Counted from the stretch's first letter, positions 12,550-25,577 are shown. The stretch: 64,000 nt of DNA from Brugia malayi (GCF_000002995.4 NW_025062479.1:17108721-17172720); one strand, 5' to 3'. Made by a program: numbers and translations. The notes: generated by a model from the letters alone, not told the origin.

Positions 12550-15500
12550 TCAAGCATCGATAGCCCACTGATTTTCATTTAGAAAATGATCTACTACCTG
12601 AAAAGGCACTTTTAATATATATATAAAGCTAATATATAAAACAAGAAAAAAGTACATCCGGAACGATTTAAAGCAATCCATCCGTAAATGCATCAAAGCT
12701 TACGAAAAATTAAATTGAATGAAATTAGTGACCTAAATTCAAAGAATCAAAGTCACTGAGTTCTGCAATGTTGAGAAGTTCTGTGTTTAAATCTATTAAA
12801 ACAAAAAACAAGCAGCTCAAGAATATTCAGGCTAATGAAAGTCAGAAGCATTATATTTTGAGATTATATATTTTGATAATAGAACGATAGAGTGTATGAA
12901 ATAATTGCAGAAGTTATCACTAATATATGTTTCGAAAATTATTGCTCGATATGGCAGTGACCAAAATTAAAAAGTTGCGCAGTGCAAGCTGTAGTCTTCT
13001 GGATGAATAGTAAAAACTAAATCGAAAAATTATATTTAATACTAGTAATCAACAAAGTAATCGTAACGATATGCTGTAACTGTTATCCGAAGACTGATCG
13101 AAATAAAACGCTAGTTCAGATGTAACAAGATGGTAGTACTACTCTATAGGAAGCGTAAAAGTAAATACCTTTTTACTACCACCTCCTTATTAGGTTTATA
13201 TAAAAATAACTGAGTGTCTCAATATTAAAATTTGCTTTATACTGGATGTTTTCTAAATAACGTTGTATATAATTTTTCAATGTTCCTTTCTTGTTTGGCG
13301 TTCTATTGCTCATGGCCGTCTCCTTATCTTCCATTAATTTTATCTCAGAAAATAATGTTAAAAAGAAAGCAAATACAAGTGATTTCTTATGAATCCAAAA
13401 TGGATCATAACGAAGGGCAATATCTGATAACATCAATGTATTGGTCTAAGAATTACTTGCAAACAATGTAGTGGCAATTTAAGAAATCGACTGAAGGAAA
13501 CGAAGATCCTGAAGATGAAAAGCGTAGTGTTCGGTCATCGGAAGTTCACAACATCCAATGACAACTACTCAAGTTAATTATCTCCTAACTACATAGGAAG
13601 TGGCTGAAAAAAATCGATGAGTTGATCTTATGAACTTTTGACCGATGATCAAAAAAACTGTCGTTTTGAAATGGCCTTCTTTATTCTATGCAACCAAGCA
13701 AACGAACGAGAGATGGTATCACTGTGACCGTGAACTGATTAATAAAGACACGTTTGGGTCTATTAACAAAGTTAATTTTGAGATACGACGGCGCAATTAT
13801 TTTTGCACCAATCTAACTAACTTGATCATCTACTCTTGTTCCAACAAACATTTAAATAATTGTAAAAACAAAAAATTTTCAACAAAGTATACCTCCTTCA
13901 TGGCGAGATTAGGTATAAGCTGGTCAGCAGTAAGTGGTGCTCGCGTGACAGGATCAAAATGACCAACTCGTTGCAAATGTTCCTTAATGTCTGCACGATC
14001 ATATGTTATACCGCTGGGAGTTATCACAGGATCGCGTAACATTTCGAAACTAATTTTACCACACAAATAATCAGGAACCTCTCTTTTCCGTCTTTTTTCA
14101 TCTACCTGAATCAAAATAATTCTAAACTAAAATTCTACACTCCCTTTGGCCAATGCTTATCAAACAAAGCACCAAATAGAAAAAAGCCTTTTCCTTATAT
14201 GTATCTCAAACAAATCCCTTATAATGCTGTTCCGATATAGAGCAATTTATAAATAAGATATAAATAAATAAATCTTAATAATAGTTCAGTCAAATTTTCG
14301 ATTACTTGAGCAAACAAATTGTTTAGTTTATCCTTAAACGATTGCGCCTCCATTTTTAACGCCGTCTCCTCACTTTCCAAATCCAGCTCTTCAGTTATAA
14401 CTTCACTGTTTTCGCTAGTTTCTTTTTTTTCCTTCAATTCTCGCAATTTTCTTGCAAGATCACTATCAATAAGACCATTTAAATAAGCTTGTAGTTCAAT
14501 TTCTTGTTTTATTCTGAAACTTATACAAAACTCAAGCAAAGAGTTATGAAATCTAGAGATTTTTTATATGAGATTCTGGAGACTTAGAAAGTCCCTAGCT
14601 AAGATGAGAATTCTACAGCGCAATAGCTAAAATGTCAATAATGATAAGTTGAAAATCAACGATGCAATTTGGAACCGAGATAAGACAAAGTTGACAAACC
14701 GCTTCTCTTCCTCTCTCCTGAATATTTCTTTCTTCGCAATTCGAATTTGTGCTGTTATTTCGTCGCCAAAACTCAATTTTTGACTACGCGCTAAATCATT
14801 TGCACGTGTAAGCACTTTCAAAGCTTCATCAAAGTGTCCCAACTGTACACATGTTCGACCAAGCAAAAAATTTGCCTGCAGTTCATGGAACCATGAAAAC
14901 AGTGTAATTTAATGAATCGAAGAATAAGAATTTATGAGCATAACAAAGATTTAAAAGTTTATGATGGAGTCCCCCAAGATGGATAATGTTTGAATTTTTA
15001 TTCTTAAACATATACTACAACATTGCCACACTAATTACTTGTGTAATAGCTTTTATGGTTTTCATTATTACCGCCTCTGATTCATCGACCTTATCAAAAT
15101 TTCGTTGTTGAAATTCGTTCGGGACTAAAAAGAAATAATTTAACTCACGCAGCTAATAACCACCAAAACTCAGACATGGAAGATTAAGTGGCTAATACTT
15201 TCTTACCCTAAAACAAGGATGGAAAAAATAGCAAACAGTTACCTTAACATTTTTGCGATCCAAATCTAAAGCTTTCTTGCAATCATCTTCAGCTTTTTCC
15301 CACTGCATTGTTTGCATGTAACATAAAGCTCGATTGGTAAAATAAGTTGGAATCACTGGATTGTTGATTATGGCTCTAAAATCAACAGTATTTGATCAAA
15401 TGAGCTTGCATGTGACATGACAGCAAAGTACTGAAGACTGGACGACGTACGAAATCTTTCCCACTTATCAGAATTTTATCCATGATTTCTTTAATTGTTG

Positions 15501-15893
15501 CACGAAAAAATTACACAAAAAATAATAACGAACTGAGAATTAAAACACAAGTCATCAAAACCAAAGGAAGGATAATGAAACATAGTTATCCTACTGCAAA
15601 TTAAAGAGGATGCAGAGAGAATTAATCAACATTTTTCTGTAAGTGTTTCGCTAAGTAAACTAACACAGTTCATAAGTGCGCGGATGTCTATACAGAATAT
15701 CCAATACTAATATTCAAGAATGCTAAGCACAATTCGCAGTCACGATTAATAATAGATCCCACAGAGTTAAGAGACAAATGTTTCAGACTAAAAGGACCAA
15801 CCGACTATAAGCACAGATGGCGTCTTCATAACGATGCTGTTGATAAAAACAGTTGCCAGTCTCCTTGAGTTCTTCTGCCACAAGTGCAGACAT
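12550..15893 (-). CDS. chn-1: CHIP/STUB1 co-chaperone E3 ubiquitin ligase (TPR + U-box)
   Basis: CHIP binds the C-terminal EEVD of Hsp70/Hsp90 through its TPR domain and ubiquitinates their clients. Six exons: 15802-15893, 15243-15375, 14700-14875, 14306-14513, 13893-14105, 12550-12597; 870 nt, 289 aa (human 303). The first three exons encode the TPR repeats ([18 protein letters not shown] [10 protein letters not shown]). The fourth is a charged coiled coil. The fifth is the U-box ([30 protein letters not shown]), nearly identical in pattern to human CHIP. The last exon, [15 protein letters not shown], lies 1.3 kb away and matches the human C-terminal VIDAFISENGW region. The ATG directly follows a TTTCAG acceptor, consistent with trans-splicing. 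The last intron contains a mariner remnant (13190-13816). Confidence 0.95.
13190..13816 (+). mobile_element. Internally deleted Hsmar1-like mariner element with decayed transposase
   Basis: A 627-bp Tc1/mariner-type element lies in the last CHIP intron, opposite in sense to the host gene. Its left end TTAGGTTTATATAAAAATAA and the reverse complement of its right end, TTAGATTGGTGCAAAAATAA, match each other and the remembered Hsmar1 terminal repeat. A TA dinucleotide abuts the left end; the right flank does not keep TA. From an ATG at 13355 a transposase relic reads [10 protein letters not shown], then after a stop [17 protein letters not shown], the mariner HTH linker region. A later frame resembles the [10 protein letters not shown] segment. 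Several stops and frame changes are present, and the DD34D catalytic region is missing. The copy is therefore non-autonomous. Confidence 0.82.
13355..13770 (+). pseudogene. Mariner transposase fragment, N-terminal third, broken
   Basis: This stretch aligns with the start of mariner transposases and then through the helix-turn-helix linker. It has an in-frame TAG near 13470, a TGA near 13559, and frame changes after that. It runs directly into the element's 3' terminal region, so the catalytic domain has been deleted. It cannot encode an active enzyme. Confidence 0.75.
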
Positions 15894-17072
15894 CTGAAAC
15901 GCTTGAGCAAATGTTGAATAAACTAAGTGCAGTAATCCTGGAAAATATTCCGGATAAAATAAACTTCATCATGTAAGCAATGAATATCAATAAAGCCACT
16001 TACTAACCTTTCATTATCTTCTCACATCGTTAATAATAATGACTGCCATATGCAAATAGGCACTACATGATGGAAAATATGATCATCCTTTTTAATTATA
16101 AAAACTCAAATTAATAATTACGTGTTGTCATAGCAAATTAAACTTAGTTTTAATGAATTTAGTAATTAGTCAATTTAGTAATTAGGCTGATGAAGGAAAT
16201 TTATGCTGAAAGGAGTCATTCTTGGACAGTAGTAAGTAAAGAAACCTCAACAATTGTGAATGGATAATGTAGTGATGTGTACCAAAAAGTCCTACAATGC
16301 AAATAATAATGTAAGCGCATTAACTCTTTTTCATCTTTGAGCTGGCATGAAAGTAACAATAAGCACCAATCAATACACTTTATTCCACATTTCAGAGCTT
16401 GGCTATGAGACGAAAAGCATTTCATAGCGACCATCTGGTGACTTCAGCAAACGGCCGTGCTGGTTATCCTAGGTCAGAGGAAGTTGATTGTTTACTCCGT
16501 TTTGCAGTGGTGGTGGGATCCGTCGATACTGCTGGCAGGATTGCTGTTTTTATGAAACAGTGTTTTCACGTAGAATTAATATGCCACCTTCATTTACGTG
16601 GACCGTTGTCTATAACCGCTAATTAGAATTAATTCATGCAAACATGTGGACCTAAGTGAATATCCGAGTGATTTACTTCAGGGAGTTAGTCTGTGTTCTT
16701 GTTGAAGGACACCACTATCGACAGATATATTCAAGCTATGTTTAAAGGAATTGGCTAAAGAAATAAAATGCCATTAAACTTCGTGATAAATTTGAAGAAA
16801 AAACTGATGTTTAGAAACAGTTTTAGAGCATGGAATACAGTTCTCTCTGTGAATTTAGGGGTGGTTTTATTGAATTCAGAGTAGTATTCTCACATTCTGC
16901 GTTTTCTTAACTGAGCTTATTTACAATAGAAGAGTTAACTGTATTTCATGAATGGAATGCCGTATTTTTCACATTGTCTGGAGGCCATCGATTGTCAGGA
17001 ATTTTTTATTTCTACAATTTCAGATCAGTGACCTCTCGGTTTTGACACAAATCTAAAATAAGAAAAGGAAAT
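15894..17072. promoter_or_regulatory. Divergent 5' region between CHIP and importin alpha
   Basis: CHIP starts to the left and importin alpha to the right. The stretch 16390-16625 is GC-richer than its neighbours and open in one plus-strand frame, but I recognise no protein in it; it is more likely promoter or untranslated leader. A TTTCAG acceptor ending at 17023 gives a 49-nt leader before the importin ATG and is the likely trans-splice site. Confidence 0.45.
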
Positions 17073-20000
17073 ATGACGGAGTCACGACAAACCCAATACA
17101 AAAACATGGGCAAAGACAGTGAAGCTCTGAGGAAGAGTCGTGTGGAAAATATTATTTCTATTCGGAAAGATAAACGTGAAGAAACGTTGTCGAAGCGTCG
17201 CAACATACCTGTTGAGTAAGTGAAGTCACTATGTTCAAAAATAAAATAAGCTAAATTTCAAATCATCTGTAGTCTTCTGGATTATGTCGAGTACTTTTTG
17301 AAGAATAATGAAGTGTAAAAGGATCTGGAGCGCTAGAGATCCCTTTTTTCTTTTTCTTCAACCGCTGGAGAATGTTGATAACGAAGAGTAATCTATATCC
17401 GTGAAAAAAATTACATGGACTAAGTTTTATAGGTCACTAGATTCGGATGATGCATCAACGAGTGCAGGTGGTGTAGTTATCAATGGAACATACAATCGTA
17501 ATACTCTGGAAGATATTGTCAAGAAAGCGAGTAGTCAAGATCAGGAGGTGCAGCTTTCAGCTGTGCAACAAGTAGGTCATTTTAAAAATTTGTGTCTATC
17601 GTATGTATTCTTCTGAATTATGCCAACTACTTTTTGAAGAGTTGAAGTCAAACTATAAATTGAAACGATTCCAACAAAGAGAGGAAATGCATGGTATGAA
17701 ATTATGGAAAATCAAGAATCAGATTACCAATGAAGAATGCAGTATACTGCAAATTTTGTGGCCAACAAGTATTCTGATTATCTATTGGAACCAGTATATT
17801 TCAGGCACGAAAATTACTCTCATCTGACCGTAATCCGCCAATTGATGATCTGATTGCATCCGGTATTTTGCCGATATTAGTGCAGTGTTTAAGTTCCAAC
17901 AAGTAGGTTTTAACGTTAAACTTGGAATAGCTTGTTATCAGAAGACGTCGGGTTTTGGAAAGATGCAAACAGCGTGGAAGTAGAGTCACAAGATTTTCGT
18001 TTGGTCATTGGATTATAACCGATTGCAGACTTGACTGTATTACTTGCCATCATGTCTCTGGTGCGACGATTATCTGGAGATGGGAAATTGCTAAATTTTT
18101 TAATAGTTTATTTGTTCCTTATATCTTACTTCTCTCGATGCAACTACTCTTCGCAGATCGGTCATTCAGCCATTTATTTTTGATTTGAGTCAGAGATTAT
18201 TTAGTAAAACATCGAATTTTCTATGAATCTATTTATATGTTATAATTTTGCAGCGTAACTCTGCAATTTGAAGCAGCATGGGCACTAACAAATATTGCAT
18301 CTGGGACTTCGCAGCAAACGCAATCTGTTGTTCAAGCTGGTGCTGTGCCATTATTCTTGGAACTTTTGTCTTCGGGCAATATGAACGTCTGTGAACAAGC
18401 TGTTTGGGCTCTTGGAAATATTATTGGTCTGTTTTTAAATACCAAACTTCTAGAATTATTGTCAAGCTGTTCGTTCAAAGTCAAACAGATAGAGGGGGAT
18501 GTAGAAAAGACCAAACTCATAGTTACTTTGATTGCTTAGTTTTTAATGCATTCTGTTATAAACAAATGAGCACAGGTTTTCACATGATTCCTTCCATGCT
18601 GCGTACATTTTTCTTTTTTTTTTTTCAACAGACTGCAATATGCCTAACAGGCTAGAAGTTAAACCTGGTCGAACAGAAATTGCTTGATTTTTTCTTTTTT
18701 ACCAGTATTTTCTTTTGTCTTATGTTTTTCTTTGCTTTTGTCTTTCACAAATAATCTCTATTTGTGATAAAACTATTTGTGATAGTTTATCTGGGCAGGA
18801 ATTAAGTGGAAATTTCAGGTGATGGACCACATTTTCGCGATTATTGTATTCAGCTTGGAATTGTTGAGCCACTGCTGAAGTTTATTACACCCGGTATCCC
18901 AATTGGATTCCTTCGTAATGTTACTTGGGTTATTGTCAATTTATGTCGTTCCAAGGCAAGTTATTTGATTTTTTAAAAAGATTTTTTAAAAAATCCCGTT
19001 GAAAAATTAGCATATGGTTTAGTGGTGTTTTTACTTTAATCATCGCTAATTTGTGCTAACGAAGTGACGGATTTTTCAGGATCCGCCACCGTCACCAGAA
19101 ATTGTTCAAACACTTTTGCCTGCGTTAGCCGCCCTGATTAGTCACACGGATCAAAATATTTTGGTGGATACAGTGTGGGCGTTGTCTTATCTCACAGACG
19201 GTGGAAATGAGCAAATTCAAATGGTCATTAACAGTGGTGTATGTTCTTTATTGTCCAAAATGATTTATTGTACATTTTGCTGTATAGTCAGAAATTGTTC
19301 TGAATTTCAGGTCGTGGGTAATTTAATTCCACTTCTTTCACATCCTGAAGTTAAAGTCCAAACTGCAGCACTTCGTGCTGTGGGAAACATCGTTACTGGA
19401 ACGGATGAACAGACACAACTTGTTTTAGACTGTGGCGTTTTGCAGCAAATGCCTGCGTTACTTTCTCATCAGAAAGAGAAAATAAACAAGGTCTGTGCTT
19501 GTTCCATTAAAATTGTTTAAATTTTTGTCCCTTTGACTCATATAAATGTTTTTTGTTCTTTTTTTCAATTTAATTTGTCAACTTTTAGGAAGCTGTTTGG
19601 TTCCTGTCCAATATAACAGCTGGGAACCAAGCTCAAGTGCAGGCTGTGATTGATGCTGGATTAATGCCAATGATTATTCATTTACTGGAAAAGGGAGATT
19701 TTCAGACACAAAAGGTTTTTATTCTAATTGTAATAATTTTTTAATTGTTATATGTGCAATTCGCAAATTTCTGCTAATGTATAATTTAGGAAGCAGCCTG
19801 GGCAGTTTCAAATGTAACAATCAGTGGACGTGCCGAACAAGTGGAATATATGGTTTCACAAGGTGTTATACCACCGTTTTGTGCCCTACTTTCTATACGT
19901 GATTCACAAATTGTGCAGGTTGTCCTGGATGGCCTCAACAATATTCTGAAGATGGCTGGACCTCGCTCCGAAGCAATATGTACGATGATTGAAGAATGCG

Positions 20001-20660
20001 GAGGTGACTTTTTCTTATTTGGGGAAGTAAAACTGTTTGTTATTACTCAAAGCAGATTCATAATCGTGAATGAAATTTTTATTCATGAGTAAAATTATCT
20101 AAATTCTTTCTTGCGGATGTCTTTTTGCTTGATAGTGATATTAGCCTGATAATAGAGCTCTAGGAAGGGTGCTGTATGTGTCTGTTGGTTGAACGATACT
20201 GGAACAAACAACTGTAAAACAGGTGTTGTTGACGTAGTCATCGAGATCATTATACTGATGTTTGAACAAATATAGATATAAGTGGAAGATATAAGCGACT
20301 TTATCTTGCTTTTTGTTGTAGCTGTAAACTACAATGATTTTATGTTCTGTTCGAACAAACAACCCAACTCTACATAAATCGGAATGACATGTTTTAAGTT
20401 TAAATTATGAGAAGTGTTGAAAGGCTATTTTAAAGCCAAGTAATTGTTGGCTAAGAAGAGTTGGAAATTTGGGTGCCGTTTCAGGTCTAGATAAAATCGA
20501 ACACTTGCAAAACCATGAAAGTGAGGAAATCTACAAACTGGCTTATGAAATTATCGACAATTACTTTTCGGAAACTGACGATGATGGAATAGCGACTGGT
20601 GATCATTTCTTTGAATCAACTCAGCAGAATGTTCCGTCGGAGGGATTCTCGTTCCAGTAA
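17073..20660 (+). CDS. ima-3: Importin alpha, KPNA3/KPNA4 (alpha-3) type
   Basis: Importin alpha binds classical nuclear localisation signals and hands them to importin beta. Ten exons: 17073-17215, 17433-17571, 17805-17902, 18254-18426, 18819-18955, 19080-19238, 19311-19490, 19589-19714, 19790-20003, 20485-20660; 1545 nt, 514 aa, which to my recollection equals C. elegans IMA-3. The basic IBB domain is at the N-terminus ([12 protein letters not shown]). Ten armadillo repeats follow with conserved Trp/Asn ladders: [60 protein letters not shown]. The C-terminus [10 protein letters not shown] matches KPNA4 (NVPTEGFQF). The intron after exon 5 begins with GC rather than GT (AAG|GCAAGT at 18956). 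Confidence 0.96.
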
Positions 20661-23031
20661 TAAGAGTGTCGATATCTGAGAATTTTTCATTGACTAATCC
20701 TTAATCCCTGTCTGTCTACCCATTCCCACCAAGTATTTTGCTTGTCCTGGAGAATTAATGCAAAAATTTCAAGATAATGAACTGTGTAATTTATTCTTCT
20801 GCCTTTACTGAATTATCTTCATACGATTTCGACTATAAGTGGAGAGACCTTTGTTGTATCTTTCAAAACATTTTTTGTTTCCTAAGTACACCTTTTCAGT
20901 TTCTTAATTTCTTCTTAAAAAGTAATTGCTTGATGACTGATTGTTCTGTTTGAACACCTCTGTTTGAGGTGTTTTCTGTACGTCAGCCGAGAAGCTATAG
21001 TTTCTGTCGTACGTGAGTTACATTTTCTTTTAATTTCAGACAGATATTTTTTGTTGGTTGGTTTGTACGTTTCTGTCTGTTTTTTAAATGATTTCTGTAT
21101 GTATGTTTTTGCATGCACTTGTGTCATTTTTTGAAATATCCTATACCCAACCACCCTCGCTTATCGCAGTTCTTTGTAGCAAAGCGAAACTAATCTATAA
21201 GTAGCAGTGGTAATTTCTAGAAAATATTGTAACAAATTTTACTCGCGTATGAATGTCATGTTGTCTTCCCGAAGCTGTCCCATCACCTGGTGCAAGGTAT
21301 GTTGCCAACATGCATATTAAACTTGAACGTTCATTAACCTTCCAGAAGAGATCCATCGTGCCAGTCGTTTCGATTTATGCACAAGCAAATCAAGTTGCTG
21401 ATTAAGATTGCCTGCTTCACCTTTTTTCTCCTATATGTAAAGAGCTTTTCCACTGACTCACTACTTTTTTTCCACGTTTTGTTTGAGCTTTGCGATGTCA
21501 GTTTTTTCAAATCTTGTTCATCGTTCTTCATTCACGTTGAAGACGTTTATCTGATGTAACAAGGGTTCTTCTCTATTTGGTTGGTCGACTTTGCCAGAAG
21601 AAAAGGAAGTCTTTTAGGTTTTGATGAAGTTAAAATATATCTTTGATCTAAACGGGTACTTTGTTTGGCTTGTTCATCCAATCGAAGCCAGCATTTACTA
21701 GTGTGAAATGAAATGACTTATTTCCTTTCTTTTAGGGTGTTTTACAGCTCTTTTCCGCAACTTTGCTATGATTACTTCAAATGCCAACAGTGACCTCAAT
21801 TCACTGATTGTCTTTTGTCGTACTGCTCAGTTTCCTCTCGTTTAATTTTGGAATTTGTGGGTCTGCACGTCAAACTGCGACTCTCATTTTCCTGACTCTC
21901 CAGAAGAAACATTTTGAAAAATAGGCTTTCATAATGGCTCAGATTCTATGTTCGACTGTTAGCACGTTACAAATCGTCTGGATTTTTTTGTACGTATGCT
22001 TTAAGTTTGAAACTCGAGCTTCATTTTTTCTATTCCGACTTTGACTGTATGGCACGCTTTGATGTTTTATTTATTTTTGGATTGCGAATTTTCAAATCTT
22101 TCTCTGTTGTTCCACTTATCTTTTGCTTTTAATTTCCAGCCTTCTATTCCTCTCATTCAGGAAAGGTCTCTCCAGCTTCAGACCCCAATACCGTACGTTT
22201 AAGCCTTGCCCAACTGCCTCTCATCTCTGCTGCGTTCTAACGTTAATTTATGTTTAGTTTATCATTTTCAAGAAATACATTTTCCAAAATTATAGTTCGT
22301 GAGTTGGCAGAATGACATTTTTTCTCGAAGTTATTATAAAAAAGGAACTATAATCAAGCCACAGAGCACTTGACAGTTCAATCGGTTTTTTTTTTTTTTT
22401 TTTTTTTTGGAACTTTCCTTTCTGGGAAGATTCAAAATGGATTTCTCGACTGTACATTTGGGCCGTACAGTGCATCCGTACTTGGACGATCTTTAGAACT
22501 TCGTTCCTTCATTCTGTTAAAGAAAGTGAAGTGTAACGATAAGCTGGGTTCTCCTCAGGAGCGGTTTTCAAATATTCTAAAATTTCTTTTGCTAACCCGC
22601 AGTATCGCAAGAATATTTTATAAATTTTCGATTGTTTATACTTTGTATTTTTATTTTCATATCTTTTTTTGTAATTTTACCCTCATATTAAAACCGCATA
22701 CTGTGTCTTATGACAATTGCGAGTAGCAGACTACTTTTATAATTTATATAGAAGAACAAATTCTTAGATGAAAGGAAGAAGACGAACACAACACTTCCTA
22801 ATCATTTCACGTTACCGGATAGTTGCAGTTTTGTTCGATACAAAACTAAATGCTAAACGCATTAGATACAATAAATATGAATTTCAAAAGAAAAAGTGGT
22901 ACCCGTATTTATATAGATTTCTTCAGTTTTCGGAAAGAGAAACCATCATGATAACTTACAGTTTTAGAAATCTGTAGCACTCAAAGTTCACGAAATTGCT
23001 CCTCTTACACCCAAGAACGAGAGTTAAGTCT
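20661..23031. other. Long intergenic / 3' UTR region between convergent importin alpha and MPI
   Basis: About 2.4 kb lies between the two stop codons. The plus strand from 20661 to about 22300 is pyrimidine-rich with many TTC, CTT and TTTG runs, unlike the more A/T-balanced deserts elsewhere, and I see no clear AATAAA soon after the importin stop. It may be a long 3' UTR. A 23-T run is at 22386-22408. No coding exon was recognised on either strand. Confidence 0.4.
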
Positions 23032-24384
23032 CTATCTTTTAGGTGTAAAAGCACGATACGCTAAAAAATCATCAGAGGGTTTAATGCTCACATGACGTAT
23101 ATTCGCCGGGACAAAATATATTTCACCACGGCCCATTTTAAGTTTTTCAGCGCCATGATATATTTCAGTTGAGCCTTTTATTACGATAATAATGCTGCCA
23201 GCATTAACATCTCGCAATTCATTGGCTCCATTCTGAAATAAAAGAAAAAGAAAACGTTTAGCAATAATCAAGCATTTGCGAAAATCTGATGAACTTTATG
23301 CAAATCGTGTTCGACAGGTGGGATTTCCACCTCTACCACTTCTTGTTTCTATTGATAGGCATTACAACAACTCCGTCTCTCTGCATTCTTAATTCATGAA
23401 CATATGACATTTGATTGCGGAGCGATGACCAATGATATAAGACTACTCAAACTCATTGAACTAAAATACTGGTCACCAGAATACTGAAAGCATTTTGGAA
23501 TATTTCGGTCCACAGTAAAGTTACTGCAGCTGACCCTCAATTCATGTACCGCAAATTCTTGGACCGGTGGTGCATACTCCCTTATTCCAGGACCAATAAT
23601 TTTTGGGGAGAAACATGATGGCTGAATCATTTCGAATGTCAAATCCGAGCAAAGCGTGTCAACATCCTTGAATTTTGGTGTTAATCCAGCACGAACGGTA
23701 TTGTCGGAACAAGCCATGCATTCCACACAATCTGTAAAATTTTTCAGAATCATTAGAAAATGCTTTTTGCCGACTTCGCTTTGAAATGCAATATATAAAT
23801 TTCTCACTCACCTCCCAAAAGATATGCGTGGAGAGAGTTTGGTTCCATAAAAACAGCGTCTCCTTTTTTTAGAGTAAAATAATTCATCAAAAGTGGTGCG
23901 AATACACCTATATCACCAGGATACTCACTGTTTAGCCGGAGAAGTAACTCTTCAAGATCAGAACGATCATTCTCTACAAAAAGAAGTCAAACAGTTGAGT
24001 TAGAACTTTATAGTGTATCCACATTTTAATGTTTGGACTGAACGAATTCTTTAACCGAGGAAATGTCGTTTTGAGACGTTAGAGAAAAAGAAAATCATTA
24101 TTTTCGGAATTCGGATTCCTCATGTTTGATGCTTCCCGCTTGAGCTGACTTAAAATAAAGATTTGTTTGTAGCGATCAAAAGCCTACTGCTCCTTAGACG
24201 TATTGCCAACTGCTGCACTGCTTTATATACATTTTCGTTTGATGAACGCATATATTCCGAAAATATCTTTTTCAAGGTTTCGCGCTTTTCAAAATCATTT
24301 CCAGTTTTCAAGTCTTCAATATCATTCTTCGAAGTTATTAAATTCCGCAGTTCGGGGAAAGCTAGAAAGAACTATAAACAGTCA

Positions 24385-24417
<33 letters not shown>

Positions 24418-25577
24418 CATTACAAAATACAATGAGCAAATGATAATGAACTGCAAAATAACAAAAACCAATGCCATAACATATTGTCGGGATCACAATA
24501 TCACAATAGAAGGACGGTCTTGGCCAATTCTTATGCATCAAAAATATTCCGTCAACAAGTGGAAAACTTGAAGATACAAATTCCAAACCTTTAATGTTGT
24601 CACAGATTTCGTAAGAGGGACGAAAGCCGCTCAAAAGTTGAAAATCCGATAAAGCGATCGCCATTTCCGGTTTATGATTGCTATCAGGATAGTGTTCTGG
24701 ATCAGTGCTGTGCAATATTTTCGCTTTTTCCTACAAATGAATACAAATAAGTTGACTCAAATGGAAAACGAAATTTGTTGCTAGGACCACTACAAGTTAT
24801 ATGTCTTTCTTAACTCTGTATTCTATCTGTTCAAGTTAAGAAAAAAAGTTTCCAAGCTCGTGCATCATAACATGCAAAAAATTAGATTACTCATAAAAAA
24901 CTGGCCGATATTGAAACAAGGAAGAGAACATTTTTAATTTCACCAATATTCAAGTTTTTCGGAACTATTGAAATAAATGAACTAGCCTTGTCAGGATGGC
25001 TCTGTATTGATAGTGCTTTATTCACAGAAAGCACTTTGAACAAGAATTGCAGTGATCCACCCTCATGATCTCCTAAAAAATTTTTCGATTCCGCAATTTT
25101 TTCTGATAAAAGTTTCCCGTCTGACACAAGCTTTGATGGTCCATTCGGATGCACACCCATCCATAACTAAAATAATTTAATGAAAGTGCTAATGTAATCG
25201 GAAAAATGAGTTTATATATAAAATGTTCATGAAATTTGTTAATTAAAAATCCTAAATTCGATAAATTTACTACGTTATGCTCCCTTTGGAAAGCATGAAT
25301 AGGTTTAGAATAATTTAAAAAATTATGATATTTGTAGAAGAAACAGAAAGATTATGGGAGCAAAATTTACTTGTCGCTAATTTAATTATGACAAATTAAT
25401 TGATTAGATTAAACAAATACTTAAGCAGAAGGTGAGACTAAAACAAACCTCGGCATATGGTTTTGTTTCTTCAATAACGAACTGTTTATCAGCGGCATGC
25501 ATTAAAATCGCCACTTCACTTTGGCTGCCACGACGTCCCCAATCATACGTCTGCACAGCACATATTAACTTCTCCAT
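23032..25577 (-). CDS. Mannose-6-phosphate isomerase (phosphomannose isomerase, type I)
   Basis: This zinc enzyme interconverts fructose-6-phosphate and mannose-6-phosphate, feeding GDP-mannose and dolichol-linked glycan synthesis. Seven exons: 25449-25577, 24987-25166, 24589-24730, 24188-24361, 23812-23973, 23535-23731, 23032-23232; 1185 nt, 394 aa (human 423). Recognised parts: [12 protein letters not shown] near the N-terminus; KPYAELWMGVHP across the first junction; the zinc-ligand segment [23 protein letters not shown]; the second metal region [20 protein letters not shown]; and [13 protein letters not shown] with the active-site Arg. The C-terminal cupin ([17 protein letters not shown]) ends at TAG 23032-23034. 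Intron 2 must start with GC (AAG|GCTAGT at 24986) to keep the alignment. The junction of the last two exons (23535/23232) is my best phase-consistent choice. Confidence 0.94.
24386..24416. repeat. 31-base poly(A) run (poly(T) on the gene strand)
   Basis: An uninterrupted run of 31 A lies in intron 3 of the MPI gene, close to the acceptor of exon 4. Similar runs occur at 9239-9260 (T, inside an STT3 intron) and 22386-22408 (T). Such runs are prone to length error and variation. Confidence 0.9.

Noticed and set aside
12660..12720. [13 protein letters not shown] as a possible CHIP C-terminal exon
   Set aside because: Wrong splice phase; the exon at 12550-12597 fits both phase and homology.
16399..16626. 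75-codon plus-strand frame upstream of importin alpha
   Set aside because: No family resemblance and no splice phase into the importin ATG exon; treated as promoter or leader.
24163..24571. Two plus-strand frames of 90 and 122 codons with poly-Lys
   Set aside because: They overlap MPI exons 3 and 4 on the other strand, and the Lys run is the 31-A homopolymer.
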